This document shows positions 23,384-28,639 of a stretch of DNA of 28,639 nucleotides, in pieces. A program made the position numbers and the translations under genes. Where the stretch lies: NCBI GenBank assembly GCA_964599655.1, contig CAZRGV010000080.1:1-28639 (forward strand). The letters run 5' to 3'. The notes beneath the pieces were generated by a model that made no database searches, was not told the DNA's origin, and worked only from the letters and a program-made list of their open reading frames with translations. This DNA comes from CAZRGV01 sp964599655. Lineage in GTDB: Bacteria; Planctomycetota; Planctomycetia; Isosphaerales; Isosphaeraceae. How positions within the stretch are numbered: the first letter of the stretch is position 1; every line of letters begins with the position of its first letter.

Positions 23384-25114
23384 ATGGCCAAGCAAAGCCG
23401 CGATTGGACCGACATCCTCATCAAACGAGGTCTGGTCGGTCCTGACCAAATCAGAGAAGCCCAGAGCATGGGCAACGTCTCGCTCGAGGACGCGCTGGCC
23501 AAGCTCGGCTACGCCGAACCCGAACAGATCATGAAGGCCAAGGCCGAGCAGTTCGGTCTCGACTTCGTCGAGTTGCACGAGATCGCCATCCCCAGCTCCG
23601 TCGTCGAGCTCGTGCCGGAGTCGATCGCTCGAGAAAACCTCGTCATGCCCATGGCCCAGGAAAACGGAGCCATCAAGGTCATCATGCACGACCCGATGGA
23701 CTTCGAGACCATCGACAAGCTCCGGTTCGTCCTGAACCGTGAAATCGAGGTGGCCCTGGCCCCCAAGGAAGCCATCGTCGAAGCCATCAACCGCTACTAC
23801 GGCAGCTCCTCGCAGGAAACCGAGTCGGTCGACTCGATGCTCCAGGAATTCACCGACACGGCCATCGACTTCGCCGAGGATATCGGCGACCGACGCTCGG
23901 GCTCCAGCACCAACGTCCTCGAAGAGGGGGACGCGCCCGTCATCCGCCTCGTCCACCTGATCATCCAGGAGGCGGTGAACATGCGTGCCTCGGATATTCA
24001 CATCGAACCGTTCGCCGAGCGGGTCCGAATCCGCTACCGGATCGACGGCGTTTGCATGGAACGCGACAGCCCGCCTCGTCGCCTGCTGGCATCCATCGTC
24101 AGCCGAATCAAGATCATGGGCTCGATCGACATCGCCGAGAAACGGCGCCCGCAGGACGGCCGGATCAAGATGCACGTGGCGGGCAAGGATATCGACCTGC
24201 GTGTTAGCATCCTCCCAACCAGCCATGGTCAGTCGGTCGTGATGCGGATCCTCGACCGGGAGAATATCAAGGTCGGTCTGCGAGACCTCGGGTTCGGCGA
24301 TGAGGACTGGAAGCGGTTCAGCCAGCTCATCAAGCGGCCCAACGGCATTTTGCTGGTGACTGGCCCGACGGGCTCGGGCAAGACGACCACGCTCTACGCC
24401 GCCTTGAACGAGCTGAATCGTCCGGACGTCAAGATCATCACCGCGGAAGACCCCGTCGAATACTACCTGCCCGGGATCAACCAGTGTGAGGTCCGGGCCA
24501 AGATCGGCATGACCTTCGCGCGGATCATCCGGGCCATGCTGCGGCAGAACCCGAACATTCTGCTCGTCGGCGAGATTCGCGATAACGAGACCGCACAGAC
24601 CGCAATCCAGGCCTCTCTGACAGGACACTTGGTTTTCAGTACACTGCACACGAACGATGCGCCCAGTGCGATTACAAGATTGGTCGATATTGGTGTCCAG
24701 CCGTTCCTGGTCGCCAGCTCGATCATCGGGATCATGGCTCAGCGTCTCGTGCGGAAAGTTTGCCCCAAGTGCCGCCAGCGCTATGAGCCCTCCCCCACCG
24801 TTCTCAAGTCGCTGGGGCTCAAGCCCGAGATCGCCAAGAAGGCGAACTTCATGAAGGGCAAGGGGTGCAGTTACTGCAACAAGTCCGGCTATCGAGGGCG
24901 AATGGGCATCTACGAATTGATGACGATGACCAACGGCATCCGCGAGATGACGTTCCGTGGCGAGCCGACGCAGAATATCCGTAAGTTGGCTCGGAAACAG
25001 GGGATGCGCACTCTTTTCGAGGACGGGATGATCAAGGCCCTGAAGGGTCTGACCACCATCGACGAGGTCTTGCGGATCACCCACCACGACTCCGCGAGCG
25101 AAACGGCTTCGTGA
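23384..25114 (+). CDS. GspE/PilB-type secretion/pilus assembly ATPase (first copy)
   Basis: A 576-residue hexameric motor ATPase for type IV pilus or type II secretion assembly, acting on the cytoplasmic side of the inner membrane. Residues 1-140 form the GspE N-terminal (MshEN-like) part. The central domain has ASDIHIEPF and RYRIDGV, Walker A GPTGSGKTT (327-335), the Asp box around AEDPVEYY, Walker B with LLVGEIRD, and the His box TLHTNDAPSAITRL. A tetracysteine zinc element (VCPKC ... GCSYC) follows, then the GRMGIYE segment. All catalytic parts are intact. ATG 23384 has GGGAG at 23370-23374, nine bases away. It opens a motor gene cluster followed by PilT, a second copy of this family and PilC. 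It could be the extension motor or a T2SS ATPase; I cannot tell which of the two copies does which. Confidence 0.95.
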   Translation: MAKQSRDWTDILIKRGLVGPDQIREAQSMGNVSLEDALAKLGYAEPEQIMKAKAEQFGLDFVELHEIAIPSSVVELVPESIARENLVMPMAQENGAIKVIMHDPMDFETIDKLRFVLNREIEVALAPKEAIVEAINRYYGSSSQETESVDSMLQEFTDTAIDFAEDIGDRRSGSSTNVLEEGDAPVIRLVHLIIQEAVNMRASDIHIEPFAERVRIRYRIDGVCMERDSPPRRLLASIVSRIKIMGSIDIAEKRRPQDGRIKMHVAGKDIDLRVSILPTSHGQSVVMRILDRENIKVGLRDLGFGDEDWKRFSQLIKRPNGILLVTGPTGSGKTTTLYAALNELNRPDVKIITAEDPVEYYLPGINQCEVRAKIGMTFARIIRAMLRQNPNILLVGEIRDNETAQTAIQASLTGHLVFSTLHTNDAPSAITRLVDIGVQPFLVASSIIGIMAQRLVRKVCPKCRQRYEPSPTVLKSLGLKPEIAKKANFMKGKGCSYCNKSGYRGRMGIYELMTMTNGIREMTFRGEPTQNIRKLARKQGMRTLFEDGMIKALKGLTTIDEVLRITHHDSASETAS

Positions 25115-25264
25115 AGCCCAACCACCGTCGTCCCTTCCGGACTCCCTGGCGGGAGAGGAGGGGCGAAACCTCGGGTGGAGACGCTTCGGAGCCCTGGGTT
25201 CAAGGAGCCGGACACGTTTGTTGTCGCCACGCAAAGCCTTTGAGGTTGCTTGATCTTGCGCCAG

Positions 25265-25274
25265 NNNNNNNNNN
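25265..25274. other. Sequence gap (10 N) between two motor genes
   Basis: The only N-run outside a gene. The 316-nt spacer 25115-25430 otherwise shows no gene, hairpin or convincing promoter. Confidence 0.95.
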
Positions 25275-25430
25275 CCGAAACCATGGGGGTGCCCAAGGTG
25301 TTCCCAGGCTGTTTCCCTAACTCAATGCCCCCGCACTCCGTTTCGGTGGACACCTGGTCGTTGAGACTCTGTCAATCCTGATCGTTTGTTCCGTTTCTCC
25401 GCCACGGAGACCGCGAGGACTTGCAGATCC

Positions 25431-26540
25431 ATGGGAACCCTGCTGATTGACAAGCTGCTGCAAACGGTCTGCACCCAGAAGGCCAGCGACCTTCACCTGA
25501 CCGTCGGCAGTCCCCCGATGCTCCGGTTGCATGGTCACATGCGCCCGCTGGCGACCAAGGTTCTCGAACCGTCGGACACGGCGGCCTTGATGAAGAGCAT
25601 CACCCCGGAGCGCTGTCAGCAGGAGCTCCAGGAGGTGGGCGGAACCGACTTCGGTTTCGCCTTCGGGGAGATGGCGCGGTTTCGCGTCGCCATTTTCAAG
25701 CAGCGGGGCAACATCGGCCTGGTGCTGCGGCGAATTCCGAACGAGTTCCTGACCTTCGAGCAACTGGGTTTGCCCATGGTCATGGAACAGTTGATCCAGC
25801 GCCCTCGCGGGTTGATTCTGGTCACCGGGCCGACAGGCTCGGGCAAGACCACCAGCCTGGCGTCCATGATCAACTGGATCAACAACAACATGGACCGCCA
25901 CATCATCACGATCGAGGACCCAATCGAGTACTTCCACAAGCACAACAAGAGCCTCGTCAATCAGCGAGAGATCGGGATCGACGTCCCCGACTTTCCCGAG
26001 GCGATTCGTCGCGCCTTGCGGATGGACCCGGACATCATCCTCGTCGGCGAAATGCGAGACTTGGCGACGATCTCGGCCGCCATCACGGCCGCCGAGACCG
26101 GGCACATCGTCTTCGGCACGTTGCATACCAACTCGGCCGAGGGAACGGTCAACCGAATCATCGACGTCTTTCCCAAAGAGCAGCAGGACCAGATCCGCAC
26201 CCAGCTCTCGGTGGCGATCATCGGCATCCTGGCCCAGTCGCTCCTGCCTCGGAAGCCGAAGGGATTGGTGGCCGCCTACGAAATGCTGGTCGTCACGCCG
26301 GCCGTCTCGAACCTGATTCGCGAGAATAAGACCTACCGGATCGACTCGACGATTCAGACCGGCCGCAAGCACGGCATGATCCTGCTGGACGACTCGCTCT
26401 TCAACCTCTGGCGACAGGGACTCGTCGAGGAGCAGGAGATCCTCTACAAGGCCCGCAAGCCCAACGAGCTTCGGGAACGGATCGAAAACGCCAAGAAGGG
26501 GATTTTCGAGGAGGAGGAAGAGGGAGACGACGAAGAATAA
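25431..26540 (+). CDS. pilT: PilT-type twitching/retraction ATPase
   Basis: A 369-residue motor ATPase of the PilT branch, shorter than PilB because it lacks the long N-terminal domain and the zinc tetracysteine. The N-terminal part has ASDLHLTVGSPPMLRLHG. Walker A is GPTGSGKTT (133-141), followed by IEDPIEY, the PilT-type AIRRALRMDPDIILVGEMRD with Walker B, and GTLHTNSAEGTVNRIIDVFP. It should retract pili or act as an accessory depolymerase. The C-terminus is unusual: it ends in an acidic run of Glu and Asp. GAGGA at 25415-25419 is about 11 bases upstream of ATG 25431; the frame extends to a TTG at 25386, which is less likely. It follows the first PilB by 316 nt. Confidence 0.94.
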   Translation: MGTLLIDKLLQTVCTQKASDLHLTVGSPPMLRLHGHMRPLATKVLEPSDTAALMKSITPERCQQELQEVGGTDFGFAFGEMARFRVAIFKQRGNIGLVLRRIPNEFLTFEQLGLPMVMEQLIQRPRGLILVTGPTGSGKTTSLASMINWINNNMDRHIITIEDPIEYFHKHNKSLVNQREIGIDVPDFPEAIRRALRMDPDIILVGEMRDLATISAAITAAETGHIVFGTLHTNSAEGTVNRIIDVFPKEQQDQIRTQLSVAIIGILAQSLLPRKPKGLVAAYEMLVVTPAVSNLIRENKTYRIDSTIQTGRKHGMILLDDSLFNLWRQGLVEEQEILYKARKPNELRERIENAKKGIFEEEEEGDDEE

Positions 26541-26701
26541 GCGTTTGTTTGTGTCACACCGGACCGCCCTGTCCGTACTAAATTTGGGCGCCTTTCGTCC
26601 TGATCGACGCGGGAAACCCTCGTTTCCCTCCAACTCATTCGACTCAACGACAATTCGGTCCTCCGGCTGGCCATCCGGTCAACCGGTCGTTCGATTAACT
26701 G

Positions 26702-26729
26702 GCGGGCGGGCGTTCCGGCGCCCACCCGC
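26702..26729 (+). promoter_or_regulatory. Hairpin abutting the ribosome-binding site of the second PilB gene
   Basis: GCGGGCGGGCG (26702-26712) pairs with CGCCCACCCGC (26719-26729) over 11 bp with one mismatch and a 6-nt loop. The ribosome-binding GGAGG begins at the very next base (26730). It may be a transcript end, a processing site or a translational control element. Confidence 0.5.
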
Positions 26730-26744
26730 GGAGGTTCGCGGAGC

Positions 26745-28454
26745 ATGGCACGCCGGCTCGGCACGATTCTGGTGGACATGGGCTACCTGGACGAGGACGG
26801 CCTCTGGAAGGTGCTGGAAGAGCAGAAGCGCAGCGGCAACGAGCTGATCGGCAAGGTCGCCATCCGCTTGAATCTCGTGACCGAGGACCAGGTGCTCAAG
26901 GCGCTGGGTGAACAGCTCGGCATGAAGGTGATCAAGCTGGGCGACATGACGGTGCCGCCCGAGGTGATCGATCAGGTCAACGAGTCGATGGCCACGGCGT
27001 TCAAGGTCGTACCGATCTCGATCGGGAAGAAGGACAAGAGCGTCACCGTCGCCATGGCCGAGCCGCAGAACCCGGCGACGATCGATAGCCTTCGGTCGTT
27101 CCTGGGGGTGGATGTCAAGGGAGTGATCGCTTCCGAGGCGGAGGTGATGGGGGCGATCGAGCGGTTCTACGCGGGCAAGCAGGAATCGATCGCCGACGTC
27201 GTCAAACAGATCGAGTCGGACAAGGGGCTCGCGCAGTTCCAGGGCCGCAACGAGAACACGATCGATCTGGAAGCCATCGAGGAAATGGCCGAAGCCGCTC
27301 CGGTGCGCAAACTGCTGAACATGGTTCTGCTGCTGGCGATCAAGGACAAGGCCTCGGACATTCACTTCGAGCCGTTCGAAGATGAGTACAAGATGCGCTA
27401 CCGGGTCGACGGCGTGCTCTACGAGCTGGTTCCGCCGCCCCGCCACCTGGCGCCGGCCATCTCCAGCCGTATCAAGGTCATGGCGAACCTCGACATCGCC
27501 GAGCGCCGGCTGCCCCAGGACGGCCGGATCGAGCTGGCCATCGGCAACCACTCGGTCGACATCCGGGTCTCGACCTTGCCCACGCTCTTCGGCGAGTCGG
27601 TCGTCCTTCGAATTCTCGACCGGACGGTCGTCAACCTCGACCTGAACAACGTGGGCTTTCCGCCCGATACCTTGGCGCAGTGGCGCGAGGTGATTCACAA
27701 GCCCAACGGCATCGTGCTGGTGACCGGGCCCACCTCGTCGGGCAAGACGACCACGCTCTACGCCACGCTNNNNNNNNNNNNNNACAAGATCATCACGACC
27801 GAGGAGCCCGTCGAGTACGACATCGAGGGCCTGATCCAGGTGCCGATCAACCCCGAGATCGGCGTGACCTTCGCCAGTTGCCTGCGGGCCATCCTCCGTC
27901 AAGACCCCGACAAGATCCTCGTGGGCGAGACCCGAGACCTGGAAACCGCCGAAATCTCGATTCAGGCGAGTCTGACCGGGCACATCGTCTTCACCACCCT
28001 TCACACCAACGACGCCCCTTCGGCCGTCACCCGGCTTCGCGACATGGGGCTGCCGACCTTCCTCATCACGGCGACGGTCGAGGCGGTGCTCGCGCAGCGC
28101 CTGGTGCGGAAGATCTGCACCAACTGCCGAACCGAGTTCACGCCCAGCCAGGAACTCGCCATGGAACTGGGGATGACTCAGGAGGAGGCGGCCCAGAAGA
28201 AGTTCTATTATGGCCGTGGCTGCGACCGCTGCAACAACACCGGCTACAAGGGCCGCATGGGTCTGTTTGAGCTGCTGATCATGAACGATACCTTGCGAGA
28301 CATGATTACCTCGGAAGTCTCGCTCGACGAGTTCCGTGATTGTGCCCGGAAGTTTGGCATGCGGACCCTCCGCGAGGCCGGTCTTCTGGCGATTCACAAC
28401 GGCCAGACCACGATCGAGGAGGTCGTTCGCGAGACCTTGCTCGACGATCTCTGA
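26745..28454 (+). CDS. GspE/PilB-type assembly ATPase (second copy)
   Basis: A 569-residue motor ATPase, paralogous to the gene at 23384 but clearly diverged. Residues 1-150 form the MshEN-like N-terminus. Then come ASDIHFEPFEDEYKMRYRVDGV, Walker A GPTSSGKTT (328-336, with Ser where the first copy has Gly), EEPVEYD, LRQDPDKILVGETRD with Walker B, TLHTNDAPSAVTRL, and a zinc tetracysteine (ICTNC ... GCDRC). A 14-nt gap lies just after Walker A; compared with the first copy it appears about three codons too short. GGAGG at 26730-26734 precedes ATG 26745 by ten bases and directly abuts a hairpin. It likely provides the assembly motor paired with the PilC gene just downstream. Confidence 0.95.
   Translation: MARRLGTILVDMGYLDEDGLWKVLEEQKRSGNELIGKVAIRLNLVTEDQVLKALGEQLGMKVIKLGDMTVPPEVIDQVNESMATAFKVVPISIGKKDKSVTVAMAEPQNPATIDSLRSFLGVDVKGVIASEAEVMGAIERFYAGKQESIADVVKQIESDKGLAQFQGRNENTIDLEAIEEMAEAAPVRKLLNMVLLLAIKDKASDIHFEPFEDEYKMRYRVDGVLYELVPPPRHLAPAISSRIKVMANLDIAERRLPQDGRIELAIGNHSVDIRVSTLPTLFGESVVLRILDRTVVNLDLNNVGFPPDTLAQWREVIHKPNGIVLVTGPTSSGKTTTLYATXXXXXXKIITTEEPVEYDIEGLIQVPINPEIGVTFASCLRAILRQDPDKILVGETRDLETAEISIQASLTGHIVFTTLHTNDAPSAVTRLRDMGLPTFLITATVEAVLAQRLVRKICTNCRTEFTPSQELAMELGMTQEEAAQKKFYYGRGCDRCNNTGYKGRMGLFELLIMNDTLRDMITSEVSLDEFRDCARKFGMRTLREAGLLAIHNGQTTIEEVVRETLLDDL
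27770..27783. other. Sequence gap (14 N) inside the second PilB gene
   Basis: Between the YAT and KIIT segments the gapped sequence leaves six residues, where the first copy has nine. The frame is preserved, so the run is probably an arbitrary or underestimated length. Confidence 0.9.
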
Positions 28455-28469
28455 TCGGAGCCTTGGCTC

Positions 28470-28509
28470 GTCGACGCTCGCCCGCTCCGAGCCGGGCGAG
28501 GCGGTCGAC
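28470..28509 (+). terminator. Stem-loop between the second PilB gene and pilC
   Basis: CTCGCCCG (28477-28484) / CGGGCGAG (28493-28500) is a perfect 8-bp stem, extended outward by GTCGAC (28470-28475 and 28504-28509). The inner stem starts 22 nt after the stop. It may attenuate or stabilise rather than fully terminate, since pilC follows on the same strand. Confidence 0.45.
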
Positions 28510-28599
28510 AAAGGGCGTTCCTCGGAGACATGACCCGCATTCGCGAGAGACCCGACACACACGACACGAGTTGAGAGTCAAGGGACGAGGAGCTCGACG

Positions 28600-28639
28600 A
28601 TGCCGACCTTCCAATACGAGGCGATGGATCATACGGGCA
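28600..28639 (+). CDS. PilC/GspF inner-membrane platform protein, 5' end only
   Basis: Only the first 13 codons are in the window, reading MPTFQYEAMDHTG. This opening matches the highly characteristic start of PilC/GspF proteins. GAGGAG at 28587-28592 lies seven bases upstream. Position directly after a PilB-type ATPase supports the call: PilC is the membrane platform that the motor ATPase turns or pushes against. The gene runs off the right edge. Confidence 0.8.
   Translation, partial: MPTFQYEAMDHTG

Overview
The window is a high-GC chromosomal segment that looks planctomycetal, most like the Isosphaeraceae. The grounds are a DUF1559 pseudopilin-like protein with an H-X9-DG tail, an EF-G of the type shared by planctomycetes, spirochaetes and mitochondria, an HU protein with a Lys/Ala-rich arm, TPR proteins with N-terminal anchors, and long intergenic stretches. 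The lineage is inferred from protein character, not from a marker search.

Layout. 1-761 has no gene, but carries a consensus -35 box and a dense cluster of dyads. 762-6283 (+): small lipoprotein, DUF1559 protein, then three consecutive membrane-anchored TPR proteins. 6332-9380 (-): cupin, HU-like protein, secreted gamma-glutamyltransferase. 9612-11352 (+): SurA/PrsA-type foldase and a 66-residue protein with four CxxC knuckles. 11419-15061 (-): PIN-TRAM membrane protein and HIT hydrolase (probable operon), a membrane protein with a signal-peptidase-like fold that has lost its catalytic residues, and an RraA-like aldolase. 15465-17555 (+): EF-G. 17691-18053 (-): DUF4404 protein. 18054-18996: no gene, but a degenerate 33-bp tandem repeat and a good promoter. 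18997-22814 (+): DUF3179 protein without its cysteine motif, then pyruvate phosphate dikinase. 23384-28639 (+): type IV pilus/type II secretion motor cluster (GspE/PilB ATPase, PilT ATPase, second GspE/PilB ATPase, start of PilC/GspF).

How the genes fit together. The pilus/secretion cluster at the right end supplies motors and platform for a machine that handles prepilin-like proteins. The DUF1559 protein at the left end carries a prepilin-type N-terminus and is a plausible client, though nothing here links them directly. The other genes are mostly independent housekeeping or envelope functions: translation, PEP/pyruvate exchange, glutathione breakdown, protein folding and nucleoid structure. 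Several units have a recognisable sigma70-like promoter. Most end in a long, nearly perfect GC-rich hairpin about 35-50 nt after the stop, usually without a U-tract. No tRNA, rRNA, CRISPR, insertion sequence or prophage was seen. Five N-runs interrupt the sequence, four of them inside genes. I found no clear novel multi-gene defence or metabolic system. The more unusual items are the dead signal-peptidase-like protein, the cysteine-less DUF3179 protein, the 33-bp repeat, the TPR triplet and the duplicated motor ATPase.
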